This document shows, piece after piece, positions 26,178-34,582 of a DNA stretch of 64,000 nucleotides. Each line of letters starts with the position of its first letter. Positions within the stretch are counted from its first letter, which is position 1. Source of the stretch: Sphingomonas sp. 37zxx (GTDB lineage Bacteria; Pseudomonadota; Alphaproteobacteria; Sphingomonadales; Sphingomonadaceae). The translations under genes were made by a program, and so were the position numbers. Location: contig NZ_JROH01000012.1 of the NCBI RefSeq assembly GCF_000786205.1, positions 35,997 to 99,996 on the forward strand, in the 5' to 3' direction. The notes beneath the pieces are model-generated. The model had not been told where the DNA came from. It did not search any database and was given only the letters and a program-made list of their open reading frames with translations.

Positions 26178-26797
26178 GGAGCCTGCTCGGGGCGGGCGGG
26201 GAGCGCGACGACGCGGCGCAGCGTGCCGCGTCCTTCGATGCCAAGCTCCATTTCGATCGCGCGGGGCCAATCCTCCGCTGCTTCCTCCGACAGCGGCCAG
26301 CCTGCGCGCCAGCCGCCGTCTTCGAAGCGGAAGTGCGCGGCGGTGACGCCCGACAGCAGCCGCTGCGGCGCGCCGCCGATCGAGCGCAGCAGCGTGCCGC
26401 CTGCGAGCGTATAGCGCACCTCGACCGGCGGGCCGCCGAAGCCGGGGGCGACGCGAGTGAAGATCAGGTCGCGCCCGTTCGAGACGACGCGGCCGCGCGC
26501 GATCTGTTCGAGGTCGCTCGACACGACGAACATCGCGCGGCTGACGTTCGAGAGCGAATCGAGCCGGGTGGCGGTTCGGACCTGAACGCCGAGCACGCTG
26601 TCGACCAGCGCGAGGCCGGCGACCGCGATGAGCGCGAACAGGCCGAGCGAGATCATCAATTCGAGGAGGGTGAAGCCGGCTTCTCCCCTCCCGCTTGCGG
26701 CAGGGCAATTCGCATCACCAGGGACATGGACTAGCGACAGCCCCTCCCCCGACCCCTCCCGCAAGCGGGAGGGGGGAAGAAGAGCCCCTGCCCTCAT
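26174..26797 (-). CDS. gspJ: Type II secretion minor pseudopilin GspJ with repeat-encoded leader
   Basis: The prepilin motif is AG/FTLLELMISLGLFALIAV, with Glu at +5. The ATG at 26797 overlaps the previous gene's stop (ATGA) and is the only usual start codon in frame before the cleavage site, which makes the leader 41 residues long. Codons about 8-39 of that leader (LLPPSRLREG to ASGRGE) come from a palindromic repeat at 26685-26774. Beyond the helix, the domain looks like a normal GspJ (FVVSSDLEQIARG). It should form the pseudopilus tip with GspI and GspK. Confidence 0.85.
   Translation of the reverse strand: MRAGALLPPSRLREGSGEGLSLVHVPGDANCPAASGRGEAGFTLLELMISLGLFALIAVAGLALVDSVLGVQVRTATRLDSLSNVSRAMFVVSSDLEQIARGRVVSNGRDLIFTRVAPGFGGPPVEVRYTLAGGTLLRSIGGAPQRLLSGVTAAHFRFEDGGWRAGWPLSEEAAEDWPRAIEMELGIEGRGTLRRVVALPARPEQAP
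26685..26774. repeat. GC-rich palindromic repeat inside gspJ leader
   Basis: Two perfect 14-bp arms (26685-26698 and 26761-26774, CCCCTCCCGCTTGC type) flank 62 bp. The right part also folds on itself as CCCCTCCCGC-AA-GCGGGAGGGG. The whole element is read in frame as part of the GspJ leader. A related element is in gspI at 37214-37375. Confidence 0.85.
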
Positions 26798-27834
26798 GCG
26801 CCCCGGCTCATCGCGACTTTTTCATAGCCGTCAGGCCCCGCCACGACGATCGCCATGTCGCGCGCCACGCTGCCGTCTTCGCGGAAGCGCAAGGGGCCGG
26901 TCGCTGCCGGATAGGCGGGTTCTGCGAGCAGCCCCGCGCGGTCGAGCGTGCTCTTTTCGCGAAGCTGGCGGCAGATCGTGACTGCGTCATAGGCGAGTGC
27001 GGCGATCGCGCCGGGGGCACCGCCCATCCGGCCTTCATAGGCGCTGGCAAAGGCGCCGAACGCCACCGGATCGGGGCTGGCGAGCCAGGCACCATCGAGC
27101 AGTTCGAGCGACGCCGGGCGATGATCGAGCGCCTGGACGGTGCCGAGCAACTGGATGCCGCTGCCCTTTAGATTGCGCGCCGCCGCCATCATCGTCTCGC
27201 CGCCGCCGGGGATCATCACCGCGTCGGGCGCGTCGCCCGCGCCCGGCACGACGCCGCCGGGCAGCACCTCGATCCGCTGGACCGCCATGTTGAGTTCGCC
27301 CTGCAACGCTTCGGCGGCAGTGGCGGCGGCGGTGGCCCAGGGGTTGCCGTCGCCGATCACCGCTACCCGCCGGATACCGCGAGTGCGGGCGTAGCGCAGC
27401 ACCGCGCCGGTTACCTGGGTCGCGGTGATCCCCATCACGAAAGCGCCGGTCGATCGCACGGCGGGGTCGTTCGAGAAGCAGATCACCGGCGCGCGGCCCG
27501 CGACCGCCTGCACCACCGGGCCGGCTTCGGCGGCGAGCAATGGGCCAAGCACCATCGCGCATCTGGCCTTCATCGCCGCCAGCGCCGCAGCCTGCGCGCC
27601 TACCGGCGTGCCGCCGGTATCGAAAACCATCAGCCGCGAGGGCGTGTTTTCGGCAAGCATGGCGGCGCGCTGCATGCTAAGTCCCAGCGCCGAATGGGGG
27701 CCGGTCAGCGGCACCAGCAGGGCGATCGGCCGCTTGTCGGCCTTCTTCGCCGCCAGCAAGGGGGATGCGGCCCATGTCGCCGACGATACGACGAGGGTGG
27801 ATCGCAGAAAGCGAAGCGCTGCCCGCCGGTTCAT
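26794..27834 (-). CDS. Periplasmic binding-like protein (PBP activator/LivJ-type fold) in the T2SS operon
   Basis: The 346-aa protein opens with a signal sequence (MNRRAALRFLRSTLVVSS, ending near PLLA). A type 1 periplasmic-binding fold follows (IALLVPLTGPHSALGLSMQ, MVLGPLLAAEAGPVVQAVAG, VAVIGDGNPWATAAA). This pattern occurs in ABC substrate-binding proteins and in LpoA-type activators of peptidoglycan synthases. It ends by ATGA overlap with gspJ, so it is co-translated with a pseudopilin gene. A role in helping the secretion machine cross or remodel the cell wall is possible but is inference. No permease or ATPase gene is near. Confidence 0.72.
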   Translation of the reverse strand: MNRRAALRFLRSTLVVSSATWAASPLLAAKKADKRPIALLVPLTGPHSALGLSMQRAAMLAENTPSRLMVFDTGGTPVGAQAAALAAMKARCAMVLGPLLAAEAGPVVQAVAGRAPVICFSNDPAVRSTGAFVMGITATQVTGAVLRYARTRGIRRVAVIGDGNPWATAAATAAEALQGELNMAVQRIEVLPGGVVPGAGDAPDAVMIPGGGETMMAAARNLKGSGIQLLGTVQALDHRPASLELLDGAWLASPDPVAFGAFASAYEGRMGGAPGAIAALAYDAVTICRQLREKSTLDRAGLLAEPAYPAATGPLRFREDGSVARDMAIVVAGPDGYEKVAMSRGA

Positions 27835-28565
27835 CGCCGCTACTCCAGGATACAAGAATTCAGGCACGGCGGCGTATTACGCTGTTCGCCGGCATCGGCA
27901 TAGCCGCTTACGGCGCGGCGATGGTGGCGACGATGCCCGCCAGCGTGTTCCTGAAGAACAAGCCGTGGCGCACCGGGGTGGCGGGCACGGTGTGGAACGG
28001 CGAAGTCGGGGTTGCCGGGGGCAGCGTGGTGGCGTGGCGCTGGGCACCGCTGCGCTCACTGACCAGCCTGGGCTTTGCGGTCGATTGGACCGCCAAGGGG
28101 CCGGATAGCGACATGGGTGGTCAGGCGCTGCTGCGCGGCGGCGGGGTGCGGCTCGACCATGTCAGCGGGTCGGCGGATGCGTCGCTTCTGGGCGCGGTGT
28201 TTCCCAAGCTACCCTTTGCCTGCCAGTTGACGATGCAAATCGAGCTGCCACGGCTTCGGCTGGGCGGCGAGGGGCAATTGGTCGAGGGCAATGCGACGAT
28301 CGATCCGGGTAGCTGCTCGGCACGCGCCAAGAGTGCAGCGGTGCCCGGGATCGCCAGCGCGACGCCGGCGATGATCCTGACCGCCGAGCATATCGGCACC
28401 GAGAGCCGGATCCGGCTGGCCCCGATCGGCCAGCGGCGGCGGACGCTGATCGACGCGACGCTTAGCGAGGATGGCGGGTATAAGGTGCAGTTGACCAAGG
28501 ATGGCGCAGCGATGCTGCCGTTTACCGGACTGCCCGCGGGGGTCGGGATCGAGAGCGACTTATAG
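27765..28565 (+). CDS. gspN: Type II secretion protein GspN
   Basis: The protein has an N-terminal membrane helix (LFAGIGIAAYGAAMVATMPA) followed by a periplasmic domain typical of GspN (VWNGEVGVAGGSVVAWRW, LTMQIELPRLRLGGEGQLV). The start is unclear. The ATG at 27765 would overlap the divergent binding-protein gene by 70 bp. An AGGA motif sits 7 nt before an ATT codon at 27858, just ahead of the helix, which would be a rare start. GspN is a non-essential inner-membrane T2SS part of unclear role. It stands alone, divergent from the J-K block and convergent with gspF. Confidence 0.78.
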   Translation: MRPMSPTIRRGWIAESEALPAGSSPLLQDTRIQARRRITLFAGIGIAAYGAAMVATMPASVFLKNKPWRTGVAGTVWNGEVGVAGGSVVAWRWAPLRSLTSLGFAVDWTAKGPDSDMGGQALLRGGGVRLDHVSGSADASLLGAVFPKLPFACQLTMQIELPRLRLGGEGQLVEGNATIDPGSCSARAKSAAVPGIASATPAMILTAEHIGTESRIRLAPIGQRRRTLIDATLSEDGGYKVQLTKDGAAMLPFTGLPAGVGIESDL

Positions 28566-28605
28566 GGTGGAAAGATTTTAGGCTGATCCATCAGTCGTTT
28601 CTTCG

Positions 28606-28674
28606 TCATTCCCGCGAAGGCGGGAATCCATAACCACCGCACCGGAATATGGATTCCCGCCTTCGCGGGAATGA
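28606..28674. repeat. 26-bp perfect inverted repeat between gspN and gspF
   Basis: The arms 28606-28631 and 28649-28674 are exact reverse complements around a 17-nt loop. Each arm is itself nearly palindromic (ATTCCCGCGAAGGCGGGAAT). It lies between convergent genes and may act as a bidirectional terminator. The arm resembles a repeat seen widely in Proteobacteria. Confidence 0.85.
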
Positions 28675-28708
28675 TGAAATAAATGCGTCAGCATCGGACC
28701 AACCTGTT

Positions 28709-29935
28709 CTAAATTGCGACCAGATTGTTGAGGTTGATGATCGGCAGCAGGATCGCCAGCACCATCATCAGCACCAGCCCGCCCATCAGCAGCAGCACCA
28801 TCGGCTCGACCAAAGCGACCAAGGTGGCGACCAGCCCGTCCAACTCGCGTTCGAGCTCGCCCGAGGCGCGGGCGAGCGCGGGGGCCAAGCGGCCGCTGGC
28901 TTCGCCGCTGGCGACGATCGCGACGAGCATCGTCGGGAAGACCCCCGATTCGGCCATCGCCGCGCGCAGGCTTACCCCTTCGCGGACGCGCGCGGCGATG
29001 CCCAGCGCCTTGGTGCGGACATGGAGGTTGGGGGTGACCGCTGCGGCGGCCTGCAACGCCTCGACCAGCGGCACCGCGCTGCCGACGAGCGTCGCCAGGC
29101 TGCCCGCGAAGCGCGCGGCGTTGAACTGGCGGCTGAAGCGCGCGAACGGTTTGGTCTCGCTGAAAAAACGATGCAGCCGCAGCCGGTTGGAGGGCACGCG
29201 CGACCAGCGACCGAACAGCAGGAAGCCGATCGCCGCCGCCAGCAACATATACAGGCCATAATGCTGCAACCCCGCACTGACCGCGATCAGCGCGCGCGTC
29301 AGGAACGGCAGCGCGGCCCCGCGCGAGACGAATACGCGGACGATGTCGGGGACGACATAGACCATCAGCAGCGCCATCATCCCGAAGCTGACCGTCGCCA
29401 GCAGCGCCGGATAGAGCAATGCCAACTGCATTTTTTGCCCATTGGCCTGGCGCGATTCGACGAATTCGGCGAGGTGATCGAGCACGCTGGGCAGCTTGCC
29501 CGATTGTTCGCCCGCCGCAACCGAAGCGCGGTAGAATTCGGGGAATGCCTGTGGCTGTTGCCCCAGCGCGGCGGCGAAGCTGCGCCCATCGAGGATCGCG
29601 CCGCGCACGTCGGTGAGCAGCGCCGAAACGGCGGGGACTTCAGACTGCGCCGCGACCAGGCGGACCGATTCCTCGATCGGGATGTCCGATCCCACCAGCG
29701 TCGAAATCTGGCGGGTGACGGTCGACAATTGGCGCGCGCTCAGGCCCTTACGGCGAAGCGACGGCAGGCGGAACGACCCGACCGACGGCCCGCGATCATT
29801 GGCGGGCTCGACCGAAAGCGGCAGCAGCGCCTGTTCACGCAGCGCCGCGCGCGCGGCGGCGGGGGACGATGCCTCGATCATACCCTTGCGCGATGCGCCG
29901 CTGCGATCGGCGGCGCGATAGGCATAGGCGGTCAT
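28709..29935 (-). CDS. gspF: Type II secretion inner-membrane protein GspF
   Basis: The 408-aa protein has the GspF/PilC layout: an N-terminal YRAADRSGASRKGMIEA segment, then two related T2SSF domains with three membrane helices. Family motifs include FPEFYRASVAAGEQSGKL, ALLYPALLATVSFGMMALLM and MLVAIVASGEASGRL. It couples the GspE ATPase to pseudopilus assembly. It is separated from the other gsp genes on both sides, which is unusual because gspE and gspF are commonly adjacent. Confidence 0.93.
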   Translation of the reverse strand: MTAYAYRAADRSGASRKGMIEASSPAAARAALREQALLPLSVEPANDRGPSVGSFRLPSLRRKGLSARQLSTVTRQISTLVGSDIPIEESVRLVAAQSEVPAVSALLTDVRGAILDGRSFAAALGQQPQAFPEFYRASVAAGEQSGKLPSVLDHLAEFVESRQANGQKMQLALLYPALLATVSFGMMALLMVYVVPDIVRVFVSRGAALPFLTRALIAVSAGLQHYGLYMLLAAAIGFLLFGRWSRVPSNRLRLHRFFSETKPFARFSRQFNAARFAGSLATLVGSAVPLVEALQAAAAVTPNLHVRTKALGIAARVREGVSLRAAMAESGVFPTMLVAIVASGEASGRLAPALARASGELERELDGLVATLVALVEPMVLLLMGGLVLMMVLAILLPIINLNNLVAI

Positions 29936-30063
29936 CGTGCGGCCCCTGTCGCGCTGCGCTGCGGGCGAAGGTTATCGCATGCAATAGGGACAGGGACGGT
30001 CATGCGCCGCGTTTAAGCACAACCGGCGCATGGAGGACAGGTTTGTCGATGGGGGCGAAGCTA

Positions 30064-30870
30064 TCAGCCGGGCAGATTGACGTGCATGCGCCGGAAACGC
30101 GCTTCGATCAGGCTGTACACCCCGAACAGCGCCAGGCCGATGCCGGTCGCGGCGAGCAGCCATTTGCCGCCGGGCTGCGATTCGAGCGCGGCGAGCGCGT
30201 CGGCCATGCCGCCAGCTTGGCTCGCGCGGGACTGCCACGCAGCGACGGTGAAAAAGCCCGCGATGATGAGGAACACCAGCCCGCGCGCGCCATAACCGAT
30301 CCGGCCCATCGTGCAGACATAGCCGGGTGCCGGCGCATTGCCGCGCAATTCGCTGATGAAGTCGCCCTTATACGCCTTTTTAAACTGCTGGAACGCGGCG
30401 ACCAGCAGCCCGATCGCGACGGCGGCGACCAGGAAGCGGCCAAGTGGCTGTGTCAGCAGCCACGCGGTCCAGTCGCGCGCGCTTTCGTCGCCGGGCGACG
30501 AGCCACCTGCGGAGCCGAGATCGAGCGCCAGCTTGGCGGCGGTCCAGGCGAGGATGACGTGCGCGGTGCCGCTGATCGCGTGGGCGGCGCGCTTGAGATT
30601 GCCCTTGCCGTCATGCGCGATCCGTTCGGGATCGGCGATGGCTTCGGTCAGCCGCCAGACGGCATAGCCGAGCAGCCCCGCCGCCACGACCGCCAGCACG
30701 ATCTGCCCGAACGGCCCGCCCGCCAGCGAGGCGATCGCGCCCTGATTGTCGGCGGCCTGCCCCCCGCCCATCGCGGCGGTGATCGCGAACCAGCCGACCA
30801 GCACATACACCAGCCCGCGCGCGGCAAAGCCCAATCGGGCGAGCATGGTGGCGTTGGCATCGGACAGCAT
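30064..30870 (-). CDS. DUF1206 membrane protein
   Basis: The 268-aa protein has about six membrane helices in three repeats of the DUF1206 type: FAARGLVYVLVGWFAITAA, ISGTAHVILAWTAAKLAL and IGYGARGLVFLIIAGFFTVAA. The function of the family is unknown. It sits inside the split T2SS region with no clear tie to it, 63 bp from the vinyl-reductase stop on the same strand. Confidence 0.88.
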   Translation of the reverse strand: MLSDANATMLARLGFAARGLVYVLVGWFAITAAMGGGQAADNQGAIASLAGGPFGQIVLAVVAAGLLGYAVWRLTEAIADPERIAHDGKGNLKRAAHAISGTAHVILAWTAAKLALDLGSAGGSSPGDESARDWTAWLLTQPLGRFLVAAVAIGLLVAAFQQFKKAYKGDFISELRGNAPAPGYVCTMGRIGYGARGLVFLIIAGFFTVAAWQSRASQAGGMADALAALESQPGGKWLLAATGIGLALFGVYSLIEARFRRMHVNLPG

Positions 30871-30933
30871 CGCGATTTTCCCCTTATCGTTGCGGGGGCT
30901 TAACCGGCGGCGGCGCGCGCGGTTCCTGTGCGA

Positions 30934-32064
30934 TCAGAACACCGCGTGATCGCCGCGTTCGGCGCTGGCCTGCCCCGCGAGCAATTGCGCGTGATAGCCG
31001 CTGAGCGTCTGGGTGCCGGTCGAGGGGGTGGCGTCGGCGTCGTAGCGACCGGTGTGCGGATCGAGCACGAGCATCGATTCAGTGGCGTAATAGCGCCCGA
31101 TCCGCGCGAGTTCGGCCTTGGCGGCAAGCGTCGGCGCTATGCGGCCAAGCGCCGACAGCACCGCGATGATCGTATCGAGCAGCTTCACCGGCACCTGGCG
31201 GAAGCGTGGCGGGCGGCCGAGCAAGGCGAACAGCGCCTCCCCTTGCTGGCGCGGGGTCTGCGCCGGGCCGGGGCCGCCGATCGGCAGGATGCGGTTCCAT
31301 CGGCTGGGGTCGTCGAGGCAATCGACCAGATAGGCGGCGAGATCGTCATCGCTGATCGGCTTGCACGCGGTGAGGCTGCCGTCGCCGAACAGCAGATAGG
31401 GTTTGCCGCTGCGGACTCGCTCGACCTGCCCCGATAGCGATTTGAAGAAAGCGGTGGGGCGGACGATCGAATAGCGCACGCCTGAGGCGATGAGTTCGGC
31501 TTCGAAGGCGAGCTTGGCATGCTGGAAGGCAAGCAGCGGCTTCTGGACGCAGATCGCCGAGAGCTGGATGAAATGCGGGATGCCGGCGGCCTTGGCGGCG
31601 GCGAGGGCGTGGATGTGGGCGGCATGGTCGATCGCCCAGGCGTCGGCGGGCGCGCCGGTGCGCGAGGCGAGGCACGAGATGATCGCGTCGAAGCTTTCGT
31701 TGGCGATGGCGGCGCTGAGCGCGTCGGGATCGGTGATGTTGCCGTGGCGGAGGATTGGGTTTTGCCCCCCTCCCGTTCGCACTGCGCTTGTGGAAGAGCC
31801 GTTCTTTTCTTTGGTGGTATCGGGAGGGAAGTTGGCGTCCACGTCGGGCGTTGCTCTTGGGCGCACGAAGCAGATGGTTTCATATCCGCGTGCCACCAGC
31901 GCTCGAACGGTCGCGCGGCCGATGGTGCCGGTGCTGCCGAGGACCAGGATGCGGCGAGGCTGTTGGCTGGGGTGGGTTATTGCATCCTCCTCACTGACCG
32001 TTCGCCTCGAGCGTAGATTGGGTCCGTCGCCACACGTCCAACCTGCCAACCCTATTGCAGTCAT
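30934..32064 (-). CDS. bciA: BciA-type 8-vinyl reductase (divinyl chlorophyllide reductase family)
   Basis: The NAD(P)-binding SDR protein opens its domain with ILVLGSTGTIGRATVRAL and has SCLASRTG, SAICVQKPLLAFQHAKLAFE, IVRPTAFFKSLSGQ, KPISDDDLAAYLVDCL and IGRYYATESMLVLDP, ending GDHAVF. This chain of motifs matches BciA, which reduces the C8 vinyl group during (bacterio)chlorophyll synthesis. No other photosynthesis gene is in the window. The start is unclear: 32064 (ATG) and 32091 (TTG) both lack a good ribosome-binding site. A 61-bp repeat-like segment at 31768-31828 adds an insert after the first Rossmann strands. Confidence 0.8.
   Translation of the reverse strand: MTAIGLAGWTCGDGPNLRSRRTVSEEDAITHPSQQPRRILVLGSTGTIGRATVRALVARGYETICFVRPRATPDVDANFPPDTTKEKNGSSTSAVRTGGGQNPILRHGNITDPDALSAAIANESFDAIISCLASRTGAPADAWAIDHAAHIHALAAAKAAGIPHFIQLSAICVQKPLLAFQHAKLAFEAELIASGVRYSIVRPTAFFKSLSGQVERVRSGKPYLLFGDGSLTACKPISDDDLAAYLVDCLDDPSRWNRILPIGGPGPAQTPRQQGEALFALLGRPPRFRQVPVKLLDTIIAVLSALGRIAPTLAAKAELARIGRYYATESMLVLDPHTGRYDADATPSTGTQTLSGYHAQLLAGQASAERGDHAVF
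31768..31828. repeat. Short repeat-like insert with CCCTCCCG/CGGGAGGG ends inside the vinyl-reductase gene
   Basis: The segment is bounded by 8-bp inverted ends (CCCTCCCG at 31768, CGGGAGGG at 31821). It encodes part of a polar stretch (FPPDTTKEKNGSSTSAVRTG) between the first Rossmann motifs and the HGNITDPDAL block, where little loop is expected. The ends resemble the repeats in gspI, gspJ and at 61272. Confidence 0.5.
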
Positions 32065-32197
32065 GAAGTGAAATGCTAGCCTGCCCGGCAAGAAGACAGG
32101 GCTGGTAATGTCGTTTGCGGCAACGCCTTCACTGAACAGCCGAGGCCCATGCTATCGGCAGAGCATACCATAAGACCGCAATAAGGAAGTCCCCGGC

Positions 32198-32545
32198 GTG
32201 GCACACGACCCCAAGCTGTTGCAGCCGATTTTGGCCGGCGCGGCACCTCCCGATCTGAATGTCACGTTTCGGCCGATGTTCGGCGGGGTCTTTGCGTATG
32301 TCGATGGCAAGCCGTTTGCTTCGCTTTCCGACGTCGGACTGGCCTTGAAGTTTGCTGGCAGCGAGCGCGACGCTTTGCTGGCCGTGCCGGGAGCCGAACC
32401 GCTTCGCTACGAAGCCGATCAACCGGCCAGCAAATCCTATGTCGTCGTTCCCGAATCGATGCTGTCGCAGCCGGACCAGCTAAGGTCATGGGTAATCCGC
32501 AGCGCTTCAGCCCTGCCCGCGAAACGTGTTCGCAAGCAAGCATAG
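32198..32545 (+). CDS. TfoX/Sxy N-terminal domain protein
   Basis: The 115-aa protein consists of only the TfoX N-terminal domain (VTFRPMFGGVFAYVDGKPFA, GLALKFAGSERDALL). In gamma-proteobacteria TfoX controls competence, but stand-alone short members in alphaproteobacteria are uncharacterised. The nine-base gap to the VOC gene suggests a two-gene operon. Confidence 0.82.
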   Translation: MAHDPKLLQPILAGAAPPDLNVTFRPMFGGVFAYVDGKPFASLSDVGLALKFAGSERDALLAVPGAEPLRYEADQPASKSYVVVPESMLSQPDQLRSWVIRSASALPAKRVRKQA

Positions 32546-32554
32546 GAGATCCGC

Positions 32555-32890
32555 ATGGCACGCATCAACTTCATCGAGCTTCCCGCGCGCGACCTTGGCG
32601 CGGCCCAGGCGTTCTACGCAGCCGTGTTTGATTGGGAACTGACCAACTTCGGTCCCAGCTATGCATGCACCATGACTGGCGACGTCGACCTCGGGCTACA
32701 GGGGGACATGACCGAAGCGCCAACCATGCCCCTGCCGGTGGTACTGGTGGACGACATCGAAGTGGCCCAGACCGCTGTTGAGGGGGCCGGGGGGAGCATC
32801 AGCAAGCCGATCTTCGCATTTCCCGGCGGGCGACGCTTTCACTTCCGCGATCCCAACGGGCTTGAACTGGCGATCATGCAGACGGACTAA
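32555..32890 (+). CDS. VOC-family (glyoxalase-like) protein
   Basis: The 111-aa single VOC domain begins INFIELPARDLGAAQAFYAAVFDWELT and ends with FRDPNGLELAIMQ. The His/Glu metal ligands of glyoxalases are only partly evident, so it may be a binding or resistance protein rather than an enzyme. GGAG about 8 nt before the ATG supports the start. It follows the TfoX-N gene directly. Confidence 0.85.
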   Translation: MARINFIELPARDLGAAQAFYAAVFDWELTNFGPSYACTMTGDVDLGLQGDMTEAPTMPLPVVLVDDIEVAQTAVEGAGGSISKPIFAFPGGRRFHFRDPNGLELAIMQTD

Positions 32891-33033
32891 TCGAAAGTCC
32901 CACGCATTGCATGACATGCGCATTGTCGGAATTTTTCCGACACGCCCATGTCATCGAAAGTCCGGGAAAATTGCGGTGCCTGTTAGGCTGGTGCCCTATA
33001 GCGCGCGTTTTGGATCGGCGTAGCCGCCGCGCG

Positions 33034-33067
33034 CTTCGCAAAGCTCAGCCCTAGTCAGGACGAACGG
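33034..33067 (-). repeat. Dispersed intergenic repeat, inverted copy of the 2536 family
   Basis: Read on the minus strand, this begins CCGTTCGTCCTGACTAGGGC and matches the copy at 2536-2572 in its first 18 bases apart from one change. It lies in the 189-bp gap between the VOC gene and the gspE stop. No other feature is seen in that gap. Confidence 0.6.
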
Positions 33068-33079
33068 TATGCGCGGGTA

Positions 33080-34582
33080 TCACGCCTCATCCCTTACCAC
33101 CCGCGCGACCTCTTCGACCGTCGTTACCCCTGCCCGCACTTTCGCCACGCCATCGTCGAGCAGCGACGGATTGTCGCCGCCCCTGGCCGCGCGCTCGAGC
33201 TCGGCTTCCGAAGCACCGTCGTGGATCATCGCCTGAAAGCGATCGTCGACCGCCACGACTTCGTACAGGCCGGCACGCCCGCGATAGCCGTCGCCATTGC
33301 ATTCGTCGCAGCCGACCGGACGCCACACCGGGTCGCCAACCGCGAGAACATTGCCCAGCAGCAGCGCGTCGCTGGGGGTCGCGACATCCTCGCGGCGGCA
33401 GTGCGGGCATAGCCGGCGGACCAGCCGCTGCGCGCACAGGCCGACGACCATGGGGGCGAGCAGATAGCGCTCTACCCCCATGTCGATCAGCCGGGTCACC
33501 GATCCGACCGCCGAATTGGTGTGGAGCGTCGAGAGCACGAAATGGCCGGTCATCGCCGATCGCACTGCGGTCTGCGCGGTTTCCTGGTCGCGGATTTCGC
33601 CGACCATGATGACATCGGGGTCCTGGCGCAGGATCGCGCGAAGGCCGCGCGCGAAGGTCATGTCGGTGCGCGGGTTGACCTGCGTCTGGGCGATGCCGGC
33701 GAGCTCATATTCGATCGGGTCTTCGACCGTCATCACGTTGCGCCTGCGATCGTTGAGCCGGGTTAGCGCGGTGTAGAGCGTCGTGGTCTTGCCCGAGCCG
33801 GTGGGGCCGGTGACCAGCAGGATGCCGTGCGGGCGTTCGAGCAGGCGGGTGAAGACGCTGCGATCACGGTCGCTCATGCCAAGCTTGCCGAGGTCGAGCG
33901 TCATGCCGCCGCGTTCGAGCAAGCGCATCACCACGCGCTCGCCATGCTGGGTGGGAATGGTCGAGACGCGCGCGTCGACATCGTGGCCGCCGATCCGCAG
34001 CGTCACGCGGCCATCCTGCGGGGTGCGCTTTTCAGCGATGTCGAGCTTGGCCATCACCTTGATCCGGCTGACCAGCAAGGGCGCGAGCGCGCGCTGCGGC
34101 TCGACGATGTCGCGCAGCACGCCGTCGATGCGGAAGCGGACGACGAGGCGCTTTTCCTGCGTTTCGACATGGACGTCGGACGCGCCTTCCTTGATCGCTT
34201 CGAGCAGCAGCGCGTTGATCAGGCGGATGACAGGCGAATCATCGCGGGTGTCGAGCAGATCGTCGACCGCCGCCGCCGAATCGGCGAGCGCCGCGAGGTC
34301 GGTTTCGGTGATCTCGAAATCGGCGGCGTTGGTGCTGCGGTCGCCATAGCCGGCGCTCAACGCGGCGTCGAAAGCGTCGTCGGGCACCGCGACCATCGCC
34401 GCGCCGGGAGCGATTCGCTGGATCTCGATCAACGCGTCGAGCGTCACGTCGGCGCGATGGACGCATTCGGTGCCCCCCTGCCCCGCGCGCAGCAGCACGC
34501 CGTGCTTGCGGGCAAAACCATAGGGCAGCCGCGCGATCGGCGGCGGGGTGGTGGTTTCGGTGATGATCAGCGTGTCGGTCAT
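33080..34582 (-). CDS. gspE: Type II secretion ATPase GspE
   Basis: The 500-aa protein shows all hallmarks: an N-terminal GspE-N domain, GPTGSGKTTTLYTAL (Walker A), an Asp box, VGEIRDQETAQTAVRSAMTG (Walker B region) and a His box. A four-Cys zinc module (LCPHC and CDECNGDGYRGRAG) follows. It powers pseudopilus growth from the cytosolic face. It overlaps gspM by 4 nt and is the last gene of the L-M-E block. Confidence 0.96.
   Translation of the reverse strand: MTDTLIITETTTPPPIARLPYGFARKHGVLLRAGQGGTECVHRADVTLDALIEIQRIAPGAAMVAVPDDAFDAALSAGYGDRSTNAADFEITETDLAALADSAAAVDDLLDTRDDSPVIRLINALLLEAIKEGASDVHVETQEKRLVVRFRIDGVLRDIVEPQRALAPLLVSRIKVMAKLDIAEKRTPQDGRVTLRIGGHDVDARVSTIPTQHGERVVMRLLERGGMTLDLGKLGMSDRDRSVFTRLLERPHGILLVTGPTGSGKTTTLYTALTRLNDRRRNVMTVEDPIEYELAGIAQTQVNPRTDMTFARGLRAILRQDPDVIMVGEIRDQETAQTAVRSAMTGHFVLSTLHTNSAVGSVTRLIDMGVERYLLAPMVVGLCAQRLVRRLCPHCRREDVATPSDALLLGNVLAVGDPVWRPVGCDECNGDGYRGRAGLYEVVAVDDRFQAMIHDGASEAELERAARGGDNPSLLDDGVAKVRAGVTTVEEVARVVRDEA

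Noticed and set aside
26178..26708. N-terminal extension of gspK through gspJ
   Set aside because: The extra residues are Arg-rich shadow translation of gspJ. A GTG overlapping the gspJ stop gives a normal leader.
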